Assembly (NCBI GenBank): GCA_037176905.1
Contig: JBBBWG010001448.1
Coordinates: forward strand, 1 to 64,000
Direction of reading: 5' to 3'
Length of the DNA: 64,000 nucleotides
Source of the DNA: Azolla pinnata
Taxonomy: Eukaryota; Streptophyta; Polypodiopsida; Salviniales; Salviniaceae
Position 1 is the stretch's first letter. Every line of letters begins with the position of its first letter. Position numbers and translations under genes: made by a program. The notes under the pieces are model-generated. The model was given only the letters and a program-made list of their open reading frames with translations. It ran no database searches and had not been told where the DNA came from. Positions 12,455 to 23,244 of this stretch are shown here, in pieces.

Positions 12455-12466
12455 CTGCTGCGCCAT
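8933..12466 (-). CDS. NEP1-interacting protein-like RING-H2 E3 ligase
   Basis: Five minus-strand exons fit in phase: 12466-12334, 11360-11167, 10006-9941, 9302-9144 and 9058-8933, giving 225 residues, the usual size of this family. After a short poly-Gln tract there is a hydrophobic segment, then a glycine-rich hairpin ([12 protein letters not shown], then [18 protein letters not shown]) matching the membrane region of NIP1/NIP2 and related ATL proteins. Exon 3 is only 22 codons ([12 protein letters not shown]). The C-terminus is a complete RING-H2: CSIC, 15 residues, CNHSFHSKC, ten residues, CPIC, with the conserved Trp in CIDQW. Such proteins are membrane E3 ubiquitin ligases; in Arabidopsis NIP1/NIP2 help sort the plastid RNA polymerase RPOTmp at thylakoids. 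An in-frame ATG at 12523 would add 19 residues. Exon 4 has a purine-rich acceptor and is the least certain border. Intron 2 is filled with tandem repeats. Confidence 0.8.
9333..9375. repeat. (TC)n dinucleotide microsatellite
   Basis: A pure TC run of about 43 bases lies inside intron 3 of the minus-strand RING-H2 gene, about 30 bases upstream of the exon 4 acceptor. It is therefore (GA)n on the transcript. Confidence 0.9.
10268..10720. repeat. Tandem repeat, unit about 96 bp, about 4.5 copies
   Basis: The phrase GAACACAACCATTAT ends at 10320, 10434, 10530, 10626 and 10717, giving spacings of 114, 96, 96 and 91. Each unit also holds TTAGAGAAGGTCGTATGGCC and GGGCCAAGTA-like words. The array lies within intron 2 of the RING-H2 gene. 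The two middle units are the most alike, suggesting recent expansion there. Confidence 0.85.
10722..11010. repeat. Second tandem repeat, unit about 105 bp, three copies
   Basis: Three diverged units start near 10725, 10828 and 10935. Each has the order AATGG(T/C)(T/C)GGCTA, AC(G/A)AGACC-like, GACAGACGG-like and AGGTTCA(A/G)GGTT. It directly abuts the 96-bp array in the same intron but is unrelated in sequence. Confidence 0.65.
11907..12221. repeat. Tandem duplication in intron 1 of the RING-H2 gene
   Basis: The segment from CCTGAAGTGG to GAATGCAG (11907-12048) recurs at 12091-12221. Both copies contain GGAATCCGC, TCCTCC(C/T)(T/C)CGGGAGGAT and TTAGGATGATTCGGATTCTG, with small indels between them. 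Confidence 0.8.
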
Positions 12467-12609
12467 GAGGGGTAGAAGCTGCCATAGCTGAGCTCGGTTG
12501 TGGTAGCACATGGTGGGAAACAATGGCGGATCGGAATGATGAGGCGAAGAAAGAAGGGAAGATGAGGGTATGAATTTTACGCAGGAGAAGCAGAAGGGAG
12601 AAGGAAGAA

Positions 12610-13310
12610 GATGAGGATGAAGAATCTGAAGACCATGATGATGATGATGATGATGAAGAAGAAGAAGAAGAAGAAGAAGAAGAAGAAGAAGAAGAAGACG
12701 ATGACGAAGAAGAAGAAGAAGAAGAAGAAGAAGAAGACGATGATGAAGAAGACGATGATGAAGAAGAAGTGGTCATACAACGATGGAGCACGGAATCGCC
12801 ATCGCCAGACCTCTATCTATGTGCTTCTGCTTTTCTTTCTTCCTCTCTGAGAGCTCTTTCTCTATTTCCCTCGTCCCTCTCTACCTCCCTTTTCTCCATC
12901 TCCATCTCCACCGCCATCTCCATCTCCATCTCCATCTCCATCTCCATCTCCATCACTGCCTTTGCACTAAATTCTTTCCACCTATTCTCATCTGCCATGT
13001 CTGTACATGTGTGTCTAACCTGCCGCAGCAGCAGCAGCAGCAGAAAAAGAAAAGAAAAGAAAGCAACACACACAGACGGCGTGTGCAATGCGTTAATGCG
13101 CATCTGTCTGTACGTACGTGCGTGCGTACGTATGGATGGATGGAGGTCCTGACGCAGATGCAGATCCATGGAGCATGTGCCGCAAGACCGACGCAAGCCA
13201 CAGACAATGGCCATGGCTTCTTCCTCCTCCTCCTCCTCATCATCATCATCATCATCATCTTCTTCTTCTTCTTCTTCTTCTTCTTCTTCTTCTTCTTCAT
13301 CATCATCAAA
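12610..13310. repeat. Simple-sequence cluster upstream of the RING-H2 gene
   Basis: Arrays of GAA/GAT (12635-12770), CATCTC (12897-12950), GCA (13025-13042) and TCA/TCT (13215-13300) follow one another. They create long but meaningless frames of poly-Ser, poly-Lys, poly-Met and poly-Phe on all strands. The region lies 5' of the minus-strand RING-H2 gene and may include its promoter. No separate gene is supported from here to the gap at 13891. Confidence 0.75.
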
Positions 13311-13890
13311 TCAAAGCCTTTCGCTCGGCAGACAGGCAAGCAGACAGACGGTCTTCAAGTCTGCAGAGGCGGTTTTGCACTTTCTTGAAGGAGGCCATGT
13401 CATTGATGGTGCCCCCGGGTTGAGGAAGAAGACGAGTTTGGTAAGGCATCACATTCCATGGCTTCTTCCACTTCTTCTTCTTCTTCTTCTTCGCCTGTTG
13501 CTGCTGCTGCTGCTGCTGGGACCATGCGCAGGAAGTCGTGTTTTCTGCAGAGACGATGCGGGCCGGAGATTCAGAAGAAAGCTTGACGAGTAAAACCTAA
13601 CCGACGCGAAGAAGCAACCCTCCCCCGGACCACGTTTCAAGGTTCTGCAGGAAGAAGAAATGGAGGCACGCGATCGGATCGTTCGCAGATGCGATCATGG
13701 AAGGGACCGACTCCCTCCCTTGCGCTTCTGTTTCTTCTCGCCGCTGCACAGAGAGGGATGTGGGCGGGGGGGGGGAAGAAAGAAAGCACTGCGATCGGAG
13801 CTTCCATGGCGGAGCTTCCTTCTGCAGAAGCCACTCCCTCGTCTTCTGCGTGAACTTCATGAAGACGAAGAATGCATGCATGTATGTATG

Positions 13891-13990
13891 NNNNNNNNNN
13901 NNNNNNNNNNNNNNNNNNNNNNNNNNNNNNNNNNNNNNNNNNNNNNNNNNNNNNNNNNNNNNNNNNNNNNNNNNNNNNNNNNNNNNNNNN
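13891..13990. other. Assembly gap of 100 N
   Basis: A run of exactly 100 N is a conventional gap of unknown length. It is bordered on the left by ATGCATGTATGTATG simple sequence and on the right by a 65-bp tandem array, so repeat collapse is the likely cause. Confidence 0.95.
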
Positions 13991-14275
13991 GGACTTTTGT
14001 TCCCCGATCGATAATCAGAGCTAGATTATGGCAATTCTCACAATTATGTTGTACGAGGACTTTTGTTCCCCGATCGATAATCAGAGTTAAATTCTGGCAA
14101 TTTTCACAAATTATGTTGTACGAGAACTTTTGTTCCCCGATCAATAATCAGAGCTAGATTATGGTAATTTTCACAATTATGTTGTACGAGGACTTTTGTT
14201 CCCCGATCGATAATCAGAGCTAAATTTTGGCAATTTTCACAAATTATGTTGTGTGAGAACTTTGTTCCCCGATAA
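13991..14275. repeat. Tandem repeat, unit about 66 bp, at least four copies
   Basis: The unit contains CTTTTGTTCCCCGATCGATA, TAATCAGAGCTAGATTATGG and TTCACAATTATGTTGTACGAG-like words and repeats four times, with a partial fifth. It runs into the assembly gap, so the true copy number is unknown. The same phrase occurs once at about 22700-22755 in the LINE 3' fragment, so the array seems to have grown from a piece of LINE 3' sequence. Confidence 0.8.
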
Positions 14276-14280
14276 TAAGA

Positions 14281-15695
14281 GCTAGATTTGCGTCCTTTTG
14301 TAGTAATTACATTGCCTTCGAAGATTCGACCTTCACCACATCGCCGACTTTTAAAGTGTCGTGGCTTGCTATTACGATACCAAAACAGCATGGTGGTCTA
14401 GGGATTATTATTGATCACATGGATCAATGTATGGCATTATATTTGCGGAGGTAATAGTTCGAGGCCTTTTAGTGGGAGAAGCCCATTGAAAGCAATTATT
14501 AATGCAAAGATTGTACGAATGTTCATCACCGACGAGTGGGTCATGCATGGGGTGATAGTGTGAGATGGATCTTTACATCAAACAAAAAGTATGTGATATC
14601 AAAGAATTAGGATTTGATAAATTTATCAATTGTCTACTAAGAGCATGGGGACATTCACAAAAAGGTTTGGTATACAACAATCGAGGAGAAATACCTACAA
14701 CACACTTAGTTTGGAATCTTAATATGCGGTTGGGGTCAAGGCACATGTTGGGAGCTAGAACGAAATTGGATTGGGTCAAGTTTGATGTAGGATAGGAGCT
14801 TCTATTGCTGCTTGGAACTCCTTTTATAACTTACCCTTCAATGAAAGATCACGACACTCGTCCTCGATCCGAGGACAAATTATGTGTGAACAACCGCAAG
14901 AAGCTCTAAGAAACTTTTTCATATGTTGGTTGGTCCTTTCAAGTCGTAAACTGGGAAGGAACATTTACAAGACTTCGAAGTATTGATGCGAGTAAGGGGA
15001 TATAAAGTTAATGAACAATTTTTAGAATATGAGGTGAATGACAAGGGAGTTATGCGGGCTTGGATAAAAACGCCGTTAGAGGAGCTAGAATATGTAACCT
15101 TCTCTAAAATAAGGGTCCTTGCCTATAATGGCTTAAAGTGATTTATTGATCCCCCAAAGCGAAGTAATAAAATCACAAGATTATAGTGGGACCCAAGAGG
15201 AATTTGGTGTATTGATCATTCTAGGAGAAGATGTGACTTTTCTTGATACTCAGTTAAGGTTTGACGCCATATTTTGGCAACTCAACGTACAATTGCATTA
15301 ACAACTCCACAATTTTAGATCCAACAAGGGTTATAAACTGAATTTCTATCAAAGTTTTGGGCGGCACTGTGGGAGAGAAATCCAAAGATAAAGATAATTG
15401 TCTTTCAATGGTTACTCATACATAGAACATTGCCGGTGGGCCAGTTGTTGCAAAAGTCAAGAAGGTCAAGTACATGTGTGTTGTGGTATTAATACAATGG
15501 AAACATTGAATGGGGGTGCCAAAGGCATCACAACAAGTGTGAAGAAGAGTGTTTAGATTTATGTCATTTTTAGTATTAGATCACCTTAAAAGGTTGGACT
15601 TCAAAAATAATTACAGTAGCAAAGGTTTTTTGTGTCGGTTGTGCTGTTTTAATATAAAACATACATCTACGGAAAAGAAGAAGAAGAAGAAGAAG
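14281..15695 (+). mobile_element. L1-like LINE fragment, 3' part, decayed
   Basis: Plus-strand frames, broken by many stops and shifts, resemble the C-terminal third of plant L1 ORF2: a GGLGIIIDHMDQ-like stretch near 14390 and a KIKIIVFQWLLIHRTLPVGQ stretch near 15388-15447, the start of the zf-RVT domain. The 3' end (AATATAAAACATACATCTACGG at about 15650-15671, split here at CAT) is followed by a (GAA)n tail at 15675-15695. The same 3' end with the same kind of tail occurs at 22675-22885. The element is truncated at its 5' side or hidden by the gap. Confidence 0.6.
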
Positions 15696-15699
15696 ACTC

Positions 15700-16680
15700 A
15701 GCCATGGGTAACTTTGGCAAGCTGGTAAATTTTTTTGATCGGGAAAGTTTGGCTTTTTGTGTAACTTTTACCACGCGCCGCAGAATTGTTGGCAGTTGGG
15801 GACAGAACAAACTCTCTCTTGCCAGCTACAGCCAGCTCCTCGTCGAGTTCCCAGGGCTTTGCAAAAATCCAAATTTATCTGCTTGCGTATTGCTTCGCGT
15901 TGTTTCTTCCAGATAAGTGTCGCGTGCCGGTCAATCGTTGCCTTCATTCATGCAAATATGTATTCATCGTGCTTTTGATCGATACGGATCGATCGCATCA
16001 GAAAGTCCGACTAGGTCTCCAGTTTATGGCATGCTCGACATAGTATAACGGTGTGCGGTGATTGACTGATGCATAAACTCTAGGGACTTGGCTTATCAAG
16101 ATCTCTATAATAAAAACCCAGCTACCAAGTTTGAAGGGCATTTTTGTAAGGCTCTCTCGTCAGATGAGTTCCTCTTCATGGTGGGCTATGGATCATCCGT
16201 GCTTCCAACGAACTAAATCGCCGTCCGTTATCGACTCCTGATCGCTGTTTCCAACGACTCCTCTCTTGCTAGCTGTTATCTACTGGAGGACATGAAAAAC
16301 CTACGATTAAAAAACACGTGTATCGTTCGTAGCCTTGTTTCATATCCATCACCTGTTATTTTCAAGCTTTTGTAAGCTTATCACTACACCGTATCTCCAT
16401 CTCAGCTAACTCCATTTCGATTCCAGCAGTGCCGTGTTTGATCGTTGACCTCATAAATAAAAAGCCTTCCGATGATGTACACAACACAGCACAACCACAT
16501 GCAGCTCGACGGCGCCTGTTTTTTTGCTGTTTCTACAGCAGCAGCTCCACGCCGAAAAACCTCCTTTTGCACGACTGTTCTCATCAGCATGTGCATAATA
16601 CTGTGTTCGGAAAAAAACCCTGCTGATCACTTCTAGCAATGTATGTTAAAACTCGTGGATTTCGCAGATTAGCTCCGACC
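15700..16680. other. Intergenic, nothing recognised
   Basis: Several overlapping short frames exist (for example at 15704-15916), but none has recognisable motifs or splice support. No repeats stand out. Confidence 0.4.
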
Positions 16681-16689
16681 CCATGCACA

Positions 16690-16925
16690 TGGGTGTTTCA
16701 TGATGGGCATGCATGTGGTGCTGCATGTGTGTATGCATGCACGTGCGCATGTGTATGGATGGATGCGTGCGTGCATGCGTGTGTATGCATGCATCGGCAT
16801 GGATGACATGCGTGTGCATGCATGAGAACGCATGTTTATGCATGCCTGTATGCCTGTATGCATGCATATATGTATGTATGCATGCATGCATGCATTTGTG
16901 CATGCATGTGATGGATGCCATGCAC
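16690..16925. repeat. ATGC/GTAT-type microsatellite cluster
   Basis: Interrupted repeats of GCATGCAT, GTATGTAT and GTGCGTGC give Met/Cys-rich or His/Thr-rich frames on both strands. The same sequence type recurs at 38971-39585 and 54400-54680. It lies just 5' of the CCCH gene copy. Confidence 0.8.
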
Positions 16926-17879
16926 GCATGGCTTCCCTGCCTTTGCTGCCATGGCTTCTCCAGCAAACCCTAATTTCTTCGTTCCCCGCTCAAACCCTAA
17001 TTCTGCTCTTCCTTCCATGGCGGATGGGACCTAGCAGCTCAAGCTATGGCGGAACTGCTTCCTACGAGACCTTTTACCGGATTCACCCCGCAGACCAACA
17101 CAAATGTTGTCACAGCCAGTACTCTTTCAGGGAGGTTTACATAGCCATGGGAGCTTTGCACCTGGCTCGGTGAAATCATCACCAGGCACAGGTGCGCTCT
17201 TCTACAAGACCGAGATCTGCACCAAATTCCAGCTCGGGACCTGCACTTTCAAATGAAAGATGCCATTTTGCTCATGGGGAATAAGGTCTGACGAGGCCTC
17301 CCTCAAGGGTGGGAGGAGATGGTGGAAGCGGGATCTTCATCGATGAGCTTGGGTAACGTTTCTCCATGGAAGCTCCGAGGAGGAGTAATAAGCCGTGCAG
17401 GTATTTCGCAGAAGGACTTTATCCGTATGGAGAGAGATGTACATTCTCTCATGGTAATGATTACACTCAGAGAAGTGAAAATGTGGCTGTGGGTAAGGGA
17501 GCCTTCGCCTCTTCCAACCCTAATAGCTCTACGCTGAGCTATGGTAGCTCCTCTGCCTCTTCTTCATCTTCTTCTTCACGACCAAATTATAAAACTCGGA
17601 TTTGTACTCGATGGAAGAAAGGCGAGATCTGTACCTAGGGGGAGAAGTGTCATTTTTCACATGGCCAAACAGGTATTTCATATGCTTTCGTGTACACTTT
17701 CTTTCTTGCTGTGAGAGTTTTCCTCTCTTTTATTGTGTTAATTTTATGGATCTTGGTTGCTTTACTGCTGAACATATGTCAGTTTTCAATTTGTAAAGGT
17801 TCTATAAATTCATTTCCCACAGTGTTGGATTCATGGGTGAACTATAGATCCTCTTAACATATTGATCCTGAGGTTTAGG

Positions 17880-18490
17880 TTTCGGGTTTTAAATAAATCA
17901 TGTTCGTAGAGAATGTCTCTATCAATGTTTGGTAGGTTTCCTGAAAATTTAACGCTTTGATAGGTCTATCACTCTAATTTTCATAGACGAACTATAGTCG
18001 ATTTGCATGATCTTTGATTCCGAAGTGAACCATAAATTCGTTCAACATAAGAATCTAAGATCTAGGTTTTGGGTCTAACATAATAAATTGGTAGGTTCAC
18101 TGAAACTTTAACGCTTTGGTAGGTCTATCGGTCTTTGATGCATAGATGTGCTATAGATTCATTTTACATAGTCTTCAATTCATAGATGAGGTTAGATTCG
18201 CTTGACATAGTGGTCCTGTGGTTTGGTCTTAGGGTTAGGGTTTAACATAAATGATATTTCCCTACATCACTGCTTACTGAAAAATTTACCCTTTGGTAGG
18301 TCTGTCAGTTTTCGATTCATAGATGAAACATATGCTCATTTCCCTCGGTCTTCGACAGATTAGCTATAACTTCATTTAACATAGTGATCGTGAAGTCTAG
18401 GTTCAGGGTTTCAACATAAATGATAATTGTTGAGAATGTCCCTGTCAATGTCCTCTAGACCGTATGCTTACAGAAAATATAACCTTTTTC
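17880..18490. repeat. Intronic tandem repeat, unit about 160-190 bp
   Basis: Inside the CCCH-copy intron the phrase AACGCTTTG(A/G)TAGGTCTATC and its variants occur at 17951, 18110 and 18287, with a fourth degraded unit near 18475. Each unit also has a TTCAT(A/T)GATGA-like block and a GTTTAGGGTTTAACATAAATGA-like block (shown here in parts: GGGTTTAACATAA). The units have diverged substantially. Confidence 0.7.
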
Positions 18491-18689
18491 TTGTTTCACT
18501 TATGAAACCAATAAATTTTTTATATGAGTACTGCACCATGATCCCAAAATCCGTAAATAAGTAATGATTGGCAGTACAAAGGTGGGTATAATCCTCTTGG
18601 GTTCACTTTGACAGATGGGAAATTCATACATGGAAGTGCACTTGTGAGAATGTCAGAGTGTGAATGGACCAATGAATGTTTTTTATTGT

Positions 18690-19370
18690 CTCATGTAGGT
18701 TATGCCTCTGTCAATATCCGTGTAGTGCACTGTTGGAATAAAGAATAAATCATGCGGTAAAAATTTTCCATAGATCAAGTGATTGCAACTGAATTAATTT
18801 AATGTGACTGATTTGAGAAGATAATGTTGGGTAGATCAAGGGAAGTGCTTTTCATAATTTCCAAGTGACTGTCCTAGTGGATTCCTATTTGATTTAGTCA
18901 TGGGCGATGTCCCAATGAGTTTATGAATGTGTTGAATGACTCCCATAGGTAACGTCTCTGACAATACCTATGTACTATCTGGATGAATTAAACACCAAAA
19001 CATGTAAGAGTTTCCTGGAACTTGAAATGATTACTCCTGAATTAATTCTAGGGTTAGTGTTAGAAGGTAATGTTTGATATCTGGCAGATAAAGGGAAGCT
19101 CTAATGGATAATGCCCAAATTACAATCCTAATGGATTCCTATTTGGTTCAGCCATGGAGAGTATGTGGATCGTATTGCTACAAAACATCATCTCATAAAA
19201 TATTGTTGCTGACAGTGAGTAGAATAATGTCTCTGCCAGTTTCTAAACAATCATGTACTTTCATGATGTTTTATATCTCGAGTGTTCAATGATCGTATTT
19301 GTTTTTACCTTGTAATTGTTATGAAATTCCTAAATCATACTTTGAATGTGATGACCTGGAATTCATATTA
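18690..19370. repeat. Second intronic tandem repeat, unit about 250 bp
   Basis: Three units are anchored by GCCTCTGTCAATATCC (18704), CGTCTCTGACAATACC (18952) and TGTCTCTGCCAGTTTC (19228). They share a TAATGGATTCCTATTTGGTT-like block near 18870 and 19127. The array immediately follows the 160-190 bp array but is different in sequence. Confidence 0.65.
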
Positions 19371-20460
19371 ATTATTTAGAAATCTCATCAAACTAACCAT
19401 ATACTAGATATACAGGGATTTTCGAGCTTGCATCCCATAAGCTTGCTTTGATCATAGCCTTAATATGTAATCTCTTTCTCCTGATTAAATAGGCAGATCA
19501 TCTGGAGGTTCCTAAAGTGCTAAAAAGAAAATGTTTGTGGGAAGGTTCAGCAGATAACGCTTTGGTGCATTTTGGCGCACAAATAAAATAAATGAACTAG
19601 ATCTCGAGTACACATTAGAGTTCTCAAGTCATAATAATTTTAACTTGGCGTCAAAAATATTGCTAATAGATTTCATTGTTTTTTATGACAAAGTTAACAA
19701 GTTGTACTGTACGTGTCCATTTGTTCCCAAATTCATAATGATAAATTTCTTCTGCAATGCCGAATCCTCGTTTTCTAGATGTTTTTCTTCACATTTTCTT
19801 TGATTTTGATAGTTAATCCTCATTTTTCATTCAGAGCTGCGTCCATACTCTGCCAGTCAACTGATATATGATTCTGGACCTGGAGTAGTGAACCAAATCG
19901 ATTCACATTCAAACGCTTATCCAGGGATGATGAACTCCTATGGGAATGGACCATTAATGAATATAAGTGGCTATTCTACAAACTATAATTACTGGAATGC
20001 AGCAAATTCAAACACACAAAGCTATGTTCAACCTAATGTAGCACCTCAACCATCACAGCAAAGTTATGCCCCACAATATCAGGGCTATGTTCAGCTAGTC
20101 AGGCGATGCGGAACTATACAGAACCGAATTCAACAGTGCCAATCACCGGGAATTATTCTACTGATGGCGTTATCTCAAGAATGACAGTAGTCTAGTTTAT
20201 TATTATGCTCCCAACCAGACTCAGCAGCAACAAAATGTTTCTTATTATGGAAACGTTCCAAATTAGCAAGGTATACAATCTTATGTGGGAGATGGAATTC
20301 GGGCTAACTACCAGGGGGAGACTAAAAATGGAGATTCAGCTACCTATCACAAAGCTGCTGTGTACCCTTCTCGACAAACAGCCCGGGAAAGGGAAAAGCC
20401 CGGGTTAATTTGGCACCAACATTATTTCACCTTTCAGTTCCCATTGACCACCACTTATGA

Positions 20461-20662
20461 GTCACCAATATGTTATCATTTGGCAAATGTTGGGATGATA
20501 AGTAAGTTTTTTCTTGCAGAGCGTAATGGAGCTGTGGAGTGATAGAGAATGTTAGTTGATCGTCACCAATATGTTATCATTTGGCAAATGTTGGGATGAT
20601 AAGTAAGTTTTTTCTTGCAGAGCGTAATGGAGCTGTGGAGTGATAGAGAATGTTAGTTGATC
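20461..20662. repeat. Perfect 101-bp tandem duplication containing a splice acceptor
   Basis: 20461-20561 and 20562-20662 appear identical base for base. Each copy includes TAAGTTTTTTCTTGCAG, a good acceptor, followed by AGCGTAATGGAGCTGTGGAG and stop codons. In the CCCH gene copy this would duplicate the last acceptor and terminal exon. Identity of the copies implies a recent event or an assembly duplication. Confidence 0.9.
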
Positions 20663-22670
20663 GTTACCAGTAGGAATGCAATTGTAGTGATAAATGTTTG
20701 TAAAGCTTGCCAAGTTAGGTTTTATTTTTTGCTCTTATCATTTAACTCAGTGTACCTGTAGTTTGTTGGCTTTCAAATTTTCACTGAGATAATGTGTATT
20801 CCACTTGCAACTAGTTTGGCTGGTACAGGAATATGCAGTGGATGATGCTAATAGTCCGATTGTCATCATCTAATGGAACCATTCTATCCCAGGGTCCTAA
20901 TTCTTGTTGGTACTCTGCCACTCAGGCTTATGATAGATACTGAAGATACGGCTGGGAAAGCCTCAGCCTCGATGTAGAATTCTGCTTATATAGATTTTTT
21001 TGGTGCAGTTTCTGGTTGGAAAACCGAAATATGGTATTATGAGATTTCATCGTGACTCGATCAAGTTAAAGTGGGGCGTTGGCAATATGTGTACACCATT
21101 GTTGAGGGTAATCTTTGAAGTCTCCTCGTTTGACTATGTGTCTAGTCTTGTATCATTAATTTCTCATTAGTTTAGCGGTGGTTATCTATTAATTTAGTAG
21201 TTTAGCTCTCTTATGTATCTACTTAGTGTTGTATCATTCATTTGCCGATGAGGTCAAAGTATTAAGGTTTTGGGGCCCAGCACATTCATGATTGGCAACA
21301 ACATGTGTCTTCTATACTGTTAATAGACTTTTGCAAATTTGTACACCATGTGTTTTGTTGCTGGAATTCAGCAACTGGACAAAGTTGCTGCGATTTCTAA
21401 TGGAATTTGACAAGTGCCCGCCATCGACTTGTTGACAGCTCGATGGAACGCGGCAACCAACAACATGCTCATTGGACAGCTGATCGATCGATCTTCTATT
21501 TAAAATGCATCAACCAGAATTAGAGGGGTTTGCAACGTTGGTCAACTCGCATTATTAGAATGGTTTCTTTGCTTCTATAATGGGAATTATTGTTGGGCTT
21601 GTCCCAATCACATGCAAACAAAAGGAGCAATTTGGTGATCAGAAAACTTCTCACATTGGCAAAGGCTGTATTGGCTATAAGTATGAACCACCGATAGCTT
21701 AGGCTTTAATTCACCATGTTTGCAGCGTAGCACCGCTCGATTTCTTCATCTAATTGGTATCGAAATTGTAGCCCTTCTTCTCTTTTGGCTTTGCTTTTGT
21801 TGCCATCTTGCGAAAGAATACATTACATAGCTTTGTGAAAGCCTTAATGCTCAGAGCAAGATTAGGAAACAAGGCACAAAATAATGATCAGGAGGAATGA
21901 TCCCGTAAAGGCCGGACCAAACATGGTTGCAGTGTCCTAATTCTAGCGGACGCCAGCTAAAGGCATGGACATTCGGAGCGATCGGAATCGACAGGAATGG
22001 TATTCTGATCCGAATCATACAGCTCCCGCGTGTGACGACAATTCAATCTTCTATCGCTCGGTGCAACAGTCGCTCGATCAAAATTGGTCTGTAGATTCCA
22101 ACAGTATAGCTCATTCCACGGGAATGATCGATCATTCATGTACTACATTATTGATCGAAGTGGCTTTTGCCTGTCACAGCAAAGTGTCTTGATTCTCCTT
22201 CTTCTATTGGCATGGAAAAAAGAAACGAGGAAATCCGCGTACAGAAGCATATCAGGCCCCGGGCGACCGGTCTCGTGGCGCATCTGGCCCCAGTTGGACA
22301 TCGGTTTTCGATTCGACGAGAACCATAGAATCTTTTTTTTGTCCCGAAACTTGAATGAAACCTACATTAGGCTGGGGCTCTCTTTGGGAGAGATCTCACG
22401 GCTTTTAACTTCCGAAATATAATCCAAGGTACTATTTACACAGTGTATATAGGCCAGTAGAAGAAGAAGAAGAAGAAGAAGGGCGCACGTTGTGCAGGTC
22501 GTAACACGGACGAATGGGCGGACAAACAGGCGTGCAGGTGTGAATGGAAGATTGGCAAACGTTTATGGTTCAGGGTTTAGGGTTTAGCTGGCCACAAAAA
22601 AGAAGAAGAAGAAGAAGAAGGAGAAAGAAGAAGAAGGATTTCTTATTTGATGGGCTTTCTGGAGTATCGC
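20663..22670. other. Intergenic, nothing recognised
   Basis: Only short frames occur, the longest being about 112 codons at 22084-22422, with no known motif. A GAAGAAG run at 22459-22483 and teloboxes near 22565-22585 are the only simple features. Confidence 0.4.
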
Positions 22671-22674
22671 AACA

Positions 22675-22885
22675 TATATGTAGGACAAAAGGACAATTGT
22701 GTTGGCAGTTTTCACAACTATGTTGTATGGGAACTTTGTCCCCAGATGAGTTAGATTTATGTCATCTTGTAATACAGCACCTTAGACGGTTAACCTTCCA
22801 TTCTTTATAGCAAGTTTTTTTTGTATTGTCATGTTGTTTTAATACAAATATCCATTTACGAAAAAGAAGAAGAAGAAAGAAGCAG
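22675..22885 (+). mobile_element. LINE 3' end fragment, second copy
   Basis: This stretch aligns by eye with the end of the LINE at 14281-15695: TTAGATTTATGTCAT, a CACCTTA(G/A)A(C/A)GGTT block, a GTTTTTT(T/G)TGT block, TGTTTTAATA(C/T)AAA, then CATTTACGAAAAAGAAGAAG. Both copies end in an A(GAA)n-type tail. It is strongly 5'-truncated, as LINE insertions often are. Confidence 0.6.
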
Positions 22886-23124
22886 AAACAAAAAAAAAAG
22901 CCTAACCCTAATCTGGAGAGATCCATACGAACAGAAGCTCTTGGAAACCCTAATCTGGCCCTCGGGCTCATCATCCGATCGGGGCGCCTCTCGCGAGCTT
23001 TACGCACGACGTATATATACATACGCGTGTGTAAACTGTAAAAAGGAGAAGCTTCTCGGGATTTCCTCCACGGGGAGGGGGGGGGGCCATGTTCGCGCTC
23101 GTGGGCATCGATCGGGTTTGTTTT

Positions 23125-23240
23125 CGGTAAGGTTTTTTTAGGGTTTCAAGGTTTTAGGGTTTTGATCGGTGTTTTCTTTTTCAAAGGTTTTTAGGGTTTC
23201 AGGGTTTTAGGGTTTCAGGGTTTTAGGGTTTCGATCGGGC
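23125..23240. repeat. Degenerate telomere-like array (TTTAGGG/TTTCAGGG)
   Basis: Repeats of GGTTTTAGGGTTTCAGG form a short array. It lies about 1.6 kb upstream of the O-fucosyltransferase-family gene. Confidence 0.75.
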
Positions 23241-23244
23241 CGCG

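Larger units (their letters stand above)
17017..20662 (+). pseudogene. Broken CCCH zinc-finger gene copy
   Basis: Two main exons are visible, 17017-17672 (ends CAAACAG|GTATTT) and 19835 to about 20420 (after TTCATTCAG). Translation in shifting frames gives three CCCH fingers in the order of plant tandem CCCH proteins: FYKTEICTKFQLGTCTF then CHFAHGE; KPCRYFAEGLYPYGERCTF then SH; YKTRICTRWKKGEICT then GEKCHFSHGQT. A Gln/Tyr/Asn-rich tail follows. CCCH proteins usually bind RNA. There are in-frame stops inside the fingers (TAA after CHFAHGE near 17282; TAG in the third finger near 17636) and frame changes near 17130, 17255 and 20100, so it cannot make a full protein. Because the intron is kept, it arose by DNA duplication, not retroposition. 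The real exon ends beyond 20420 are unclear. Confidence 0.7.

Noticed and set aside
12330-13593. Poly-Ser, poly-Lys, poly-Phe and poly-Met frames
   Set aside because: All arise from translating trinucleotide microsatellites in different frames.
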